Source of the DNA: Promethearchaeia archaeon
GTDB taxonomy: Archaea; Asgardarchaeota; Lokiarchaeia; Sigyniarchaeales; SOKP01
Direction: 5' to 3'
NCBI GenBank assembly: GCA_029856445.1
Contig: JAHQWY010000009.1
Span: 1-25,982 of the forward strand
Length of the DNA: 25,982 nucleotides
In this document: positions 14,683 through 22,875 of the stretch, in pieces
How positions within the stretch are numbered: position 1 is the first letter of the stretch
How the letters are laid out: every line of letters starts with the position of its first letter
Made by a program: the position numbers and the translations under genes
The notes under the pieces: model-generated
What the model saw: only the letters and a program-made list of their open reading frames with translations
Told to the model about the DNA's origin: nothing
Databases searched by the model: none

Positions 14683-16794
14683 CTAATTTACAATTGTCTT
14701 GATATTAAAATCATTTTTCATTAGGTCGTCCAATTGATTTATTAATCTTGTGTTAGTTTTTAATTGGTTATAGAGTATTTGTATTTTGGTTAAAATTGAA
14801 TCTAATTCATTTAATGAAAAAATCCTATAATTGTTTCCTTCAAATCGGGGAACTAGGAATTTATGGGGAATATTTTGAGGTTCATTTTTTAAATTGAATA
14901 GATCTCTTAATAAATAATAGTCTAAATTGGAGTCTAAATAAAAATTATCCAAATACAATAAATTTACTAAAGCATTATTCAATCTTTTAAAAAATCTAAG
15001 ATAAACCATTATTCGATCGTAGTATTTGTTACCAAATCCCTTAATTACATTTTTTTTTTCAATTTTAGGCTCTTTTGATTCAAAATCATATTTTAATTGT
15101 GTAAGTAGTTGTAAAATTTTTCCCATTTGTGTTAGAAACGAGGGAAAATTACTTGGTAGAGGTAATCTTTTAATAAAACTACCATTGAATCTTAAATAGC
15201 CTCCAGCCATGTGAAGAGAACCAAATAATGTCTTAAACACCATATCTAGTAATTTAGAGTTTAGTATTGTTAAGATACAATACAGTGTTTCAGTAGTTAT
15301 CGAAGGAATTCTTACAAAATATAACCCTGTTATATTGACAAAGATTCCAGGATCATAGACACAGGTTAATTCTTTAGCGATTTCTCTAAAAATAAGTTTT
15401 TCGTGGTTAAGGTCTTGCCAAATAGTTTTAAAGTTAGGCTTATACTTAAAATATGAAATTTCAAGATCTCTCTTAGCGATTTTAATCCTTTTATTGAATT
15501 TAATATGATATTTTCCAACATTTCCCGTCCCTATCAATAATAGATCTTTATTAGAATAAAATTTTTCACTTAGATTATTAAAATTTTTGCCGTATTTTAA
15601 AAATCCAAATGGACGATAAATTATTTTTAAATCTTTAAATGTATCCTTGAATGTTTTAAATTTATTATACAAAAAATTTATTAATTCAATATTACCTGAA
15701 ATAGGAATGACATTAGAGGGGAGATCATTTATTAATTTCTGATGGAATTTTATTAAATTTGAACCTTTATAGGTCAAAAAATCATCAATTCTATCGAATT
15801 TTCTTATAGTAATCTTAATCTGATCATCTGGATAACGCTTTTTAAAGTATATGATTATTGGATAAGTCGCTGCTTTTTGAAAAATAGATAAAGAGGAAAT
15901 GTTACCAATTTCTTTAAGTTCAAAGTTTTCTATTAATATTTTTCGTATTTTAATTCCGTAGTCAGCTGATAAAAATTTATTAGGCAAAATTAAGGACAAA
16001 AAACCATTATCGTTCATTAAATCAATAGATTTTTCAATAAATACAACCGAGAGATCAAATAATTTATATGCGGACTTGAATCTTTCATACAATTTAGTTT
16101 TAAACTTGGTATCAAGTTTCTTATTTTCAATATAAGGGGGATTTCCTATTATTATATCAAATCTTTCTGATTCAAACTCTAAAAGAAAGTCTAAGTTGAA
16201 TAAATTGAGTTTAATGTCGATTTTATTGATTACCTGGTTAATCTCTTCTAGGTTTAAATTTTCTATATTACCTTTTGGAAAATTATATTGGTTAACATTA
16301 TCTGAAAAAAGCCATGATATTAAACGTAATTTTGTTATAATGTAAGCAGATTTTTCAATTTCAACCCCATATAGATTTTCTTGTAAAATTCTTTGTTTTA
16401 TCTCATAATCATCTAATCCAGAATCTAGAATTTTATAAAAAATAAAAAGAGTTTTTGCTGAGGTAATTATAAATCTTCCAGATCCACAAGCAAGATCCAA
16501 TATTTTAATATTTTTGAGTTTTTTGATAAATTTATCTTTTAGGGAAGGGTTTTTGGATAAATTTTCTTGTAATATTTTAAAAAAAGATTTTTCATTAGAA
16601 ATCTCTGCATTTTTTAAAAATCCTTCAAAATATAATTTGAATGTATTTGAAACAATATAATCAACAACAGATTGAGGAGTATAAATCACTCCTAAACTTC
16701 TATTATTTGCTTTACCATTAACTTTTTCTCTCTCAAAATCTTTTATAATCTTATTCAAGTACGTTAAAAATCTCTGAGATGACAATTTATTCAT
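14683..16794 (-). CDS. Adenine-N6 DNA methyltransferase, Eco57I/TaqI-like, without nuclease domain
   Basis: A 703-residue protein. The SAM-binding part runs YTPQSVVDYI (38-47, motif X), ILDLACGSGRFI (98-109, motif I), a G-V-E-I-E segment at 143-147 and IGNPPY (216-221, catalytic motif IV for adenine-N6 transfer). The remaining 400 residues look like a TaqI/Eco57I-type target-recognition and helical region (for example GTGNVGKYHIKF and a YLRFNGSFIKRLPLP segment). Type IIG fusions carry a nuclease domain before motif X, but here motif X begins by residue 38, so no nuclease is fused. No restriction gene is adjacent. The gene starts at an ATG and is divergent from the PPP phosphatase. It may be an orphan methylase or the modification half of a system whose other part is elsewhere. 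Confidence 0.88.
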   Translation of the reverse strand: MNKLSSQRFLTYLNKIIKDFEREKVNGKANNRSLGVIYTPQSVVDYIVSNTFKLYFEGFLKNAEISNEKSFFKILQENLSKNPSLKDKFIKKLKNIKILDLACGSGRFIITSAKTLFIFYKILDSGLDDYEIKQRILQENLYGVEIEKSAYIITKLRLISWLFSDNVNQYNFPKGNIENLNLEEINQVINKIDIKLNLFNLDFLLEFESERFDIIIGNPPYIENKKLDTKFKTKLYERFKSAYKLFDLSVVFIEKSIDLMNDNGFLSLILPNKFLSADYGIKIRKILIENFELKEIGNISSLSIFQKAATYPIIIYFKKRYPDDQIKITIRKFDRIDDFLTYKGSNLIKFHQKLINDLPSNVIPISGNIELINFLYNKFKTFKDTFKDLKIIYRPFGFLKYGKNFNNLSEKFYSNKDLLLIGTGNVGKYHIKFNKRIKIAKRDLEISYFKYKPNFKTIWQDLNHEKLIFREIAKELTCVYDPGIFVNITGLYFVRIPSITTETLYCILTILNSKLLDMVFKTLFGSLHMAGGYLRFNGSFIKRLPLPSNFPSFLTQMGKILQLLTQLKYDFESKEPKIEKKNVIKGFGNKYYDRIMVYLRFFKRLNNALVNLLYLDNFYLDSNLDYYLLRDLFNLKNEPQNIPHKFLVPRFEGNNYRIFSLNELDSILTKIQILYNQLKTNTRLINQLDDLMKNDFNIKTIVN

Positions 16795-16928
16795 AGCAAG
16801 TAAACAAATTTTAAATTTTTCTGCTAATTTTGTTTTTAAATTAGATTTCCTTATTAATAAAAATTATAGAAATAATATTAAAATTAAAGAACAATAATTT
16901 GAGAAAAATTTCATAAATATCTTTTAGA

Positions 16929-16934
16929 AGAGGA
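16929..16934 (+). promoter_or_regulatory. Shine-Dalgarno-like AGAGGA supporting a TTG start
   Basis: The purine-rich AGAGGA lies five bases before the TTG at 16940 that opens the PPP phosphatase and supports this non-ATG start. Confidence 0.5.
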
Positions 16935-16939
16935 TAATT

Positions 16940-17833
16940 TTGGTCGAACGGGAACTATTGAAAGAGTTGATTAAAAATCCGGTTTTAGTATCTGATTTAG
17001 GTTTTGATGATATTTCGAAAATTCTTCAAGATGTTAAAGGTATCTTTGAAAAAGAAAATTTGCTTTTAGAGTTCAATTTAAAAGATATTGACAAAGAGAT
17101 TTATGTAATTGGAGATATCCATGGAAATTTAGACACATTACTAAAATTAAATAAAATTATTGAGGAAAATAAGCCAGAAATAGTTATTTTCTTGGGAGAT
17201 ATTGTTGATCGTGGCCCAAAACAATTAGAATGTTTATTAATTATATTAGCCCTAAAGATACTTCAACCCTATAAATATTATATACTCAAAGGAAATCATG
17301 AAACTTTAGAAATGAACCAATTCTATGGTTTTTTTCAAGATTTTATTAGTAGATTCAGAAATTCTGGCAAATTTAACAAGATTTTAGAATTATATAATTT
17401 ACTTCCTTTATGTACTATTATTAATAATGCTATTTTATGCCTCCATGGTGGAATACCCCAAGATAATGGTATTCTCAAGAAATTGAGAGGTGTAAAAACT
17501 AAAGAGATTAAATTAATATTAAATTCCATTTCCCAAGGGATATTTCAGATTATATGGAATGATCCTAAAGAAGGATTAAAAGGTTTTGCAGATAGTTTTA
17601 GAGGTGCAGGTATTAAATTTTTTGGAAAAGATGTTTTTGATGAGTTTATGAAGGTAAACAATCTTAAATTCCTTATTAGATCTCATGAATGCTTCACAGA
17701 AGGATATAGATGGTTTTTTGATAATCGTTTATTGTCTATATTCTCAAGTGCTAATTATAGAGGAGTATTTCAACCCGCATCTTATGCATTAATTAAAAAT
17801 GGTAATATAATCCCTAAACTATTAGATTTATAA
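16940..17833 (+). CDS. PPP-family serine/threonine protein phosphatase (PP1/PP2A-like)
   Basis: A 297-residue metallophosphatase with every core PPP motif: GDIHG (58-62), GDIVDRG (86-92), GNHE (118-121), HGG (169-171) and RSHE (247-250). It also has the longer IWNDP segment (205-209) and SANYRG (270-275) that echo eukaryotic PP1/PP2A/PP2B rather than short bacterial enzymes. It should remove phosphate from Ser/Thr of proteins using two metal ions in the cytosol. The start is TTG, supported by a purine-rich site five bases upstream; the N-terminal 50 residues are helical and fit this start. It is divergent from the DNA methyltransferase and otherwise alone. Whether it opposes a local kinase such as RIO2 is not shown. 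Confidence 0.93.
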   Translation: MVERELLKELIKNPVLVSDLGFDDISKILQDVKGIFEKENLLLEFNLKDIDKEIYVIGDIHGNLDTLLKLNKIIEENKPEIVIFLGDIVDRGPKQLECLLIILALKILQPYKYYILKGNHETLEMNQFYGFFQDFISRFRNSGKFNKILELYNLLPLCTIINNAILCLHGGIPQDNGILKKLRGVKTKEIKLILNSISQGIFQIIWNDPKEGLKGFADSFRGAGIKFFGKDVFDEFMKVNNLKFLIRSHECFTEGYRWFFDNRLLSIFSSANYRGVFQPASYALIKNGNIIPKLLDL

Positions 17834-17910
17834 TCCTATTTTAGACAAGTGGCATAGGAAGCTATGACATGAATTCAGCTGTTAATTTTATGAGGATAAT
17901 TGATCCCAGA

Positions 17911-18174
17911 TTATGTAATTTGAGAGGCATCTGGTTTAATGAAAAGAAGATTATTGCCTCGAATAAAAATCTCATTATATTTTGCAACAGGCGTTCCTTC
18001 TAAAAGTTCTGTAGCATCTTCTAATATCATGTTCATGTAAGCGTCAATTTCCTTTAGTAAACCTTTATATTCAGTACCATCTTTCAATCTAAGCAAAATA
18101 ATGCTGTTTTGGGCAGCCTGTAATATGGAGAGAGGATTTTTTGACCTCTGCTGATTGTTATTCTTATAAGACAT
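17911..18174 (-). CDS. Sm-like (LSm) RNA-binding protein
   Basis: An 87-residue Sm-fold protein expected to form a heptameric ring that binds U-rich RNA. The Sm1 motif runs about 29-55 (LLRLKDGTEYKGLLKEIDAY, then M-N-M-I-L-E-D-A). The Sm2 motif is IFIRGNNLLFIKP at about 69-81, with the conserved R-G. A basic, Asn/Gln-rich N-terminal tail of 13 residues precedes the domain. The ATG at 18174 follows an A/T-rich leader with an AAGG element about nine bases upstream. The SAM methyltransferase gene runs away from it on the other strand. Confidence 0.94.
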   Translation of the reverse strand: MSYKNNNQQRSKNPLSILQAAQNSIILLRLKDGTEYKGLLKEIDAYMNMILEDATELLEGTPVAKYNEIFIRGNNLLFIKPDASQIT

Positions 18175-18292
18175 TTTAAAACCTTTTTTTAATAAAAATA
18201 TAAATAATATTTATTGAAAAGATAATTTAAAGATAAATTTTTTTCAATTAAAACCTTTTTATCGATATTAAAAATAGCAAGATTAAAGTTCT

Positions 18293-18910
18293 TTGGTTTT
18301 ATTATTGAAAAGGCATTTTAAAGCTCTGAGTAAGAAGAAAGAAATTATTAAAAATTATAATTTAACAGCAAAATTTTATGATAAAAGATATAAGAAAATC
18401 CAAGCAAAGAAATACTGTATAACTCTAAGTAATAATCAATTAAAAGAGAAAAGGATTTTAGATGTTGGGTGTGGTACAGGACTTTTAATTGAATTTATTT
18501 TGAACAACGAGATTTTTGACACTGTTTCAAAATGTGATTTTATAGGAATGGATATTTCATGGAATATGCTATTAGAATTTAAGTCAAAAATATTAAGATT
18601 TAAAGACAAAATCAAGATATCTTTAATATTGTCAGATATAGAACACTTGCCTTTTAGAAATAATATTTTTAATCAAATTTTTTCATTCACATCTTTTCAA
18701 AATTTACCAGGAACTCATAAAGGGTTTCAAGAAATAATTAGAGTAGCTTCAGTTATTAGTGATTTAAAATTCTCTATTTTGAAGAAGAAACTAAAGTTAG
18801 ATACTTTACTTGATTTTCTAAAACCGAATGTCAAGGATCTTGAGATTTTTAACTTTGAATTTTTAGAAGATATTATAATTCAAGGCAAAATATCAAAAGA
18901 ATCATTTTAA
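18293..18910 (+). CDS. Class I SAM-dependent methyltransferase, unknown substrate
   Basis: A 205-residue methyltransferase. Motif I is ILDVGCGTG (55-63), the acidic post-I loop is GMDIS (85-89), and SDIEHLPF (114-121) fits the Methyltransf_11/UbiE-like group. The strand after it (IFSFTSFQNLP) is in the right place for motif IV. The C-terminal part is shorter than in full-length small-molecule methyltransferases, which leaves the substrate open. The start is a TTG without a convincing Shine-Dalgarno site, so the N-terminus is approximate. It is convergent with the RIO2 gene, with 14 bases between the stops. Confidence 0.82.
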   Translation: MVLLLKRHFKALSKKKEIIKNYNLTAKFYDKRYKKIQAKKYCITLSNNQLKEKRILDVGCGTGLLIEFILNNEIFDTVSKCDFIGMDISWNMLLEFKSKILRFKDKIKISLILSDIEHLPFRNNIFNQIFSFTSFQNLPGTHKGFQEIIRVASVISDLKFSILKKKLKLDTLLDFLKPNVKDLEIFNFEFLEDIIIQGKISKESF

Positions 18911-18924
18911 TAGCATTTCTACCT

Positions 18925-19800
18925 TTATTGATAAAAATATGCTAGGATTTCATCCACATTACTCTCAACATTAAATTTCTTTTGAAAATAAGTACAAATA
19001 TTCGTGATATCTCTTTCTAAAAGTGTATTGGCATTGGGATGGTCATTTGGAACCCATTGTAACCAATCAATAATTAAAATATTACCCTTCTCACTAACAA
19101 CAATGTTAAACTCACCTAAATCTCCGTGAATCATATGTCCCTTTTGATAAATGATTTTAATTTGTTTAATGATACGTCTAAAGATTTTTGACGGGTTTTT
19201 AATTTGCTTGTAATAAACTAATTCTTTACCTCTCAAATATGACATAACTACAATATGTCGATTATATGCAATTGGTTTTGGAGTATTTAATTTCAATTTA
19301 AAGATTTTTGTCAGTGCCTCGAATTCTTTTTTAGCAGCAAGTCGATTTACGTAAAGCCATGATAGGTGTCCTCTTTCACCTACGAGATCTCTGTACATTT
19401 TAATATTTCTGAAACTTGCACGTCCCATACGATAGAATTTTGCAGCATAAATTTTTCCATTATCATCCATACAACTATATACATCGGATTCTTTTCCCTT
19501 TCCAATTAAAGGCCCAAGTTGGCTAATTACATTTTTTTCTACAAGTGTATGTAGAGCAAGAAGATCATATGCTTTTGAATTAAGAGTGTAGGCAATTTCA
19601 TATTTTGAAGCATTTCTTATTATTAAATCAAGTTTGTGAACTTTATTCAGACGGAATAATGTTTCTTCCATTTTATATCTTGAATAGAATTTTATATTAT
19701 TGATTGTAACATATTCTGATCTTTTCATTCCAATCTCTATTGCCATAAGGATTCTAAAATCCTCTTTTTCCAAATCCTTGAGGAGATTTGCAGCTTCCAA
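18925..19800 (-). CDS. rio2: RIO2-type serine protein kinase
   Basis: An atypical kinase/ATPase involved in late small-subunit ribosome maturation, 291 residues. The N-terminal winged helix (about 1-90) opens with the RIO2-type NLLKDLEKEDFRILMAIEIGMK. The kinase domain has the P-loop IGKGKESDVY (99-108), ATP-anchoring K121, the catalytic loop HGDLGEFN (225-232, D227 and N232) and the metal-binding D245. At that site most RIO2 proteins have IDFPQ, but here it is IDWLQW. The TTG start is supported by the winged-helix beginning at residue 2-5. The gelsolin-like membrane gene ends ten bases upstream on the same strand, so the two are probably co-transcribed. Confidence 0.95.
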   Translation of the reverse strand: MEAANLLKDLEKEDFRILMAIEIGMKRSEYVTINNIKFYSRYKMEETLFRLNKVHKLDLIIRNASKYEIAYTLNSKAYDLLALHTLVEKNVISQLGPLIGKGKESDVYSCMDDNGKIYAAKFYRMGRASFRNIKMYRDLVGERGHLSWLYVNRLAAKKEFEALTKIFKLKLNTPKPIAYNRHIVVMSYLRGKELVYYKQIKNPSKIFRRIIKQIKIIYQKGHMIHGDLGEFNIVVSEKGNILIIDWLQWVPNDHPNANTLLERDITNICTYFQKKFNVESNVDEILAYFYQ

Positions 19801-19810
19801 TCTAATTCAG

Positions 19811-20590
19811 CTAAAAAATAAATTTTTGGTATGTTTTCAGAAATGATATTAATTTAAATAAGTTAGGAATAAGAAATATCAGAATTGAGATAAAATTCAC
19901 CCAAACAAAGTAGAAAATATCCCTTCTTGAGATTAAAAAATGAGTTAAAGTTGAACCTTCTTGAAATAGAAACAGATAAACATCAAAATTTAAGTAGATA
20001 AATAATCCTACACAGATTATTAATCCAACAAAAGAAAATACAATTATTTGGTTCTCAAATTCAATAAAACCAACAATTAAATTAATGGTAAAGCAAATTA
20101 AAGTTATAAGTGTTAATATTTCAGAAAAATCTATCCAAATTCGGAATTTACTACTACTTACTTCATAATTACCATCAGATATATTCCATAGTAAAGAAGA
20201 ACTCAAATTTAATATAGAAATAATTGGAAATATAATGACACATAATAGAAATACAAAATAAACTCGAATTGTAAAAAATCTACTAAATAAAAAGACTACC
20301 TTCCTCTCGTTTTTAGCTTTGTCAATCATAGAGTCAATTTTCTCTCGCACTTGGATTGGGAAATCTTCTTTTACCATCATAAAATGTAAATTTAATTCAG
20401 GGAAGTTAGATATCAGTTCTTTTATCTGTTTGTATGCTTTTTTAAATCTTGCTTTACTTGTTTTTAATCCCTTCCATAGATATATGATTTCTTCTTCATC
20501 GTCCAATAATACACAAATATCCTGTGATAATAGATGGTTTTTTTCCTCTACCCACTGCGATTTTAAATCATCAAATCTGAATATTTTCAT
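19811..20590 (-). CDS. Gelsolin-like domain fused to a four-helix membrane segment
   Basis: A 259-residue protein. Residues about 22-60 carry a gelsolin/villin-like core: a strand pair ICVLLDDEEEIIYLWKG, followed by the helix KARFKKAYKQIKEL. This is the usual D-x-x-x-x-I-y-x-W-x-G pattern followed by an amphipathic helix. A basic linker (about 82-108) leads into four hydrophobic stretches near 107-130, 155-175, 180-206 and 225-248. The protein is therefore a membrane protein with the gelsolin-like part probably cytosolic, given the positive linker. Gelsolin-like proteins are a feature of Asgard archaea, where some bind actin; binding here is inferred. It heads an operon with RIO2. Domain recognition rests on a short motif, so the call is moderate. 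Confidence 0.65.
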   Translation of the reverse strand: MKIFRFDDLKSQWVEEKNHLLSQDICVLLDDEEEIIYLWKGLKTSKARFKKAYKQIKELISNFPELNLHFMMVKEDFPIQVREKIDSMIDKAKNERKVVFLFSRFFTIRVYFVFLLCVIIFPIISILNLSSSLLWNISDGNYEVSSSKFRIWIDFSEILTLITLICFTINLIVGFIEFENQIIVFSFVGLIICVGLFIYLNFDVYLFLFQEGSTLTHFLISRRDIFYFVWVNFISILIFLIPNLFKLISFLKTYQKFIF

Positions 20591-20680
20591 AAAACCTATT
20601 TACATTAACTAAATTTGTTTTTTATTTCTTTCTGTAACAAAATAACAATAATAAGAATTTAAAAATAGAGGATTAAAGAT

Positions 20681-21580
20681 TTATTGTTTTTCAAGTCTGC
20701 TCTTTATATCTATCCAAGCGTTTTCAATATACTTTTCGTAAGCTTCTATAGTTTTTTTATCGATTGAGTTAAATCTTTTTTGGGCTTTTAAATACTCTGT
20801 TATTGGTTTTCTTTTTGATGAGTCTAGATATCTTTTACTAGAATTTGATAACTTAAATGTTCCATCGATTACCTCATAAAGAGGCCAAAAACCCGTTTCA
20901 TTTGCAAGCCTACCAATTAACATTGTATATTTTGGGTCATATCCCCAACCAGGAGGACAGGGTGATAATATATGAATATACTTTGAACCCTTTATCTCCT
21001 TCGCTTTCTTAAATTTTTCATATAAATCAAGTGGGTATGCTGCGTTAGCAGTAGCAACGTAGGGAATCCCATGAGCTTCTAAAATTCTAGGCATATTTTT
21101 TTTGTGAACTAATTTCCCGTCCGGAGTAGTTGTTGTTTGAACACCTAATGGCGTTGACCCACTCCTTTGGACTCCTGTGTTCATATAAGCTTCATTGTCA
21201 TAACAGGCATATATGAAGTTTGTACCTCTTTCTACAGCACCACTTAGAGCTTGTAATCCAATATCAGTTGTTCCGCCATCTCCTGCAAAAGCAAGAACGT
21301 TTATTTCATCTGCTAAACCTTTATCTTCTAAGGATGCTAAGATTCCAGATGCTGATGCACCTGTAGTTGCGAATGGAGTATGGTAAACAGAAATTTTTGT
21401 TGTACAAAAACCTTGCATTCCGTGTAGAACAGTTAAGCAAGAAGCAGGAACAGTTATAATTGTATTAGGACCGAGAGCTTTTAATGCAATCCTATAAATT
21501 AACGCCATTGCACAACCTGCACATGCACGTGTACCAGGATAAATATATTCTTCCTCAGGAAGATCTATTACATTTACCAT
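20681..21580 (-). CDS. porB: 2-oxoacid (pyruvate):ferredoxin oxidoreductase, beta subunit
   Basis: The thiamine-diphosphate and Fe-S subunit that, with the alpha, gamma and delta chains, oxidises pyruvate or a related 2-oxoacid to acyl-CoA and CO2 while reducing ferredoxin. It is 299 residues. The thiamine-diphosphate motif GDGGTTDIG spans 100-108, followed by the NEAYMNTGVQRSG loop at 129-141. Cys20, Cys23, Cys48 and Cys208 are the four ligands expected for the proximal [4Fe-4S] cluster. A strong GGAGG lies ten bases before the ATG, inside the end of porA. The pyruvate-versus-other-substrate choice cannot be read from the sequence. Confidence 0.93.
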   Translation of the reverse strand: MVNVIDLPEEEYIYPGTRACAGCAMALIYRIALKALGPNTIITVPASCLTVLHGMQGFCTTKISVYHTPFATTGASASGILASLEDKGLADEINVLAFAGDGGTTDIGLQALSGAVERGTNFIYACYDNEAYMNTGVQRSGSTPLGVQTTTTPDGKLVHKKNMPRILEAHGIPYVATANAAYPLDLYEKFKKAKEIKGSKYIHILSPCPPGWGYDPKYTMLIGRLANETGFWPLYEVIDGTFKLSNSSKRYLDSSKRKPITEYLKAQKRFNSIDKKTIEAYEKYIENAWIDIKSRLEKQ

Positions 21581-21586
21581 TATCTC

Positions 21587-22834
21587 TCAGCCTCCTTTGA
21601 AATAAGTTTCTTCATCATAATCCTCTAAATCTTCTAGGTTTAACCCTAGAAAATCTGTTTTATTTGTATAGATATCTTTTTCAAATTCATCTAAAGCTTT
21701 ATGAACACCATTGATAATGTGCTCTGTTTTAACATCTCTTCCTCCTAATCCCACAATGAAACCCTTGATATTTGGCCTATTTTTCAATCCATAAAGGGCT
21801 GCTTTTAATTCATATGATAAAGTTCCTTCATATCCATACCCAATATCCCTATCAAATACTATAACATTTTTCTTATCCTTGAAAAATTCTCTTAATTCCT
21901 CTGCGGGATAGGGTCGAAATAGTTTTAGGCTCACTAAGCCAACTTTTAGACCTTCAATTCTAAGTTTTTCTATAGCAACTCTAGATTGTGATGCTACTGA
22001 GCCCATCCCAAAGATTATTGTGTCAGCGTCATCCGTTTGAATTTCTTTATATATTCCATTTCCATAAGATCTGCTAAATTTTCTTGCGAACTCATCATGT
22101 ACTTCTTTAATGATATCTATTGAATTTTCTAATGCTTTTTGCAGAGAATATCTATATTCATAATATCCAGGGGCAACTCCCTCATTTCGCTTGACAACTT
22201 GAGGAGTAGTGACCGGATCAATCCCTTTAACAGTAGAAATATCAGATAAATTGATGTGATGTTTAAGAGGAGGTATAAAATCATCAATCATATCTTGCTT
22301 TTCTAACTTTACCGGCATTGCAGTATGTGAAAGAACATAACCATCAAAAGCACAGGCGACAGGTAGGAGAACTCTTGGATCTTCTGCGATCTTAAATGCT
22401 TGAATGTTTGTGTCATAGATCTCCTGATTATTTTCGCAAAACAATTGAATCCATCCTACATCTCTAATTGTGATAAAATCTTGATGGTCTGTCCAAACTG
22501 ACCAAGGAGCTCCTAAGCTCCTAGTCGCTAAATTAAGAACTATCGGTAATCGATTCCCTGAAGCCCATGGTAACATTTCATACATTAATTCTAACCCATG
22601 TGCAGAAGTTGCGGTACCTACTCTTGATCCTGTTGCTGAAGCAGCACATAATACGGCCATCGCACTATGTTCAGATTCAACTTTTACAAATCTTGCTTTT
22701 AGTTTCCCTTCGGCTATAAATTCAGCAATTTTTTCAACTACTGGGCTCTGAGGTGTAATTGGATAAGCAGAAACAACACCTACTCTTGCTTGTCTGAATG
22801 CATGGGCAGCAGCATGATTTCCTGTTAAAATCAT
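21587..22834 (-). CDS. porA: 2-oxoacid (pyruvate):ferredoxin oxidoreductase, alpha subunit
   Basis: A 415-residue subunit that builds part of the active site and the CoA-facing domain. The N-terminal pyrimidine-binding domain has SAYPITPQSPVVEKI (23-37) with the conserved Thr, and EHSAMAVLCAASATGSR (55-71). The central region AFDGYVLSH and the C-terminal transketolase-like domain (about 260-380: DADTIIFGMGSVASQSRVAI, VSLKLFRPYP) complete the architecture. The ATG at 22834 follows a 41-base gap after porD; the reading frame remains open upstream but without a usable start codon. porB follows with six bases between stop and start. Confidence 0.93.
   Translation of the reverse strand: MILTGNHAAAHAFRQARVGVVSAYPITPQSPVVEKIAEFIAEGKLKARFVKVESEHSAMAVLCAASATGSRVGTATSAHGLELMYEMLPWASGNRLPIVLNLATRSLGAPWSVWTDHQDFITIRDVGWIQLFCENNQEIYDTNIQAFKIAEDPRVLLPVACAFDGYVLSHTAMPVKLEKQDMIDDFIPPLKHHINLSDISTVKGIDPVTTPQVVKRNEGVAPGYYEYRYSLQKALENSIDIIKEVHDEFARKFSRSYGNGIYKEIQTDDADTIIFGMGSVASQSRVAIEKLRIEGLKVGLVSLKLFRPYPAEELREFFKDKKNVIVFDRDIGYGYEGTLSYELKAALYGLKNRPNIKGFIVGLGGRDVKTEHIINGVHKALDEFEKDIYTNKTDFLGLNLEDLEDYDEETYFKGG
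21591..21595 (-). promoter_or_regulatory. Shine-Dalgarno GGAGG for porB
   Basis: On the minus strand GGAGG occurs inside the last codons of porA, ten bases before the porB ATG. This suggests translational coupling of the two subunits. Confidence 0.6.
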
Positions 22835-22875
22835 GATATTTTCTAGTGTCGATGATCCTTCCTTGTCAATAATTG

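Noticed and set aside
17850..17870. Small inverted repeat CATAG-GAAG-CTATG after the phosphatase gene as a hairpin terminator
   Set aside because: The five-base stem is short and not followed by a T-run; archaeal termination does not need it.
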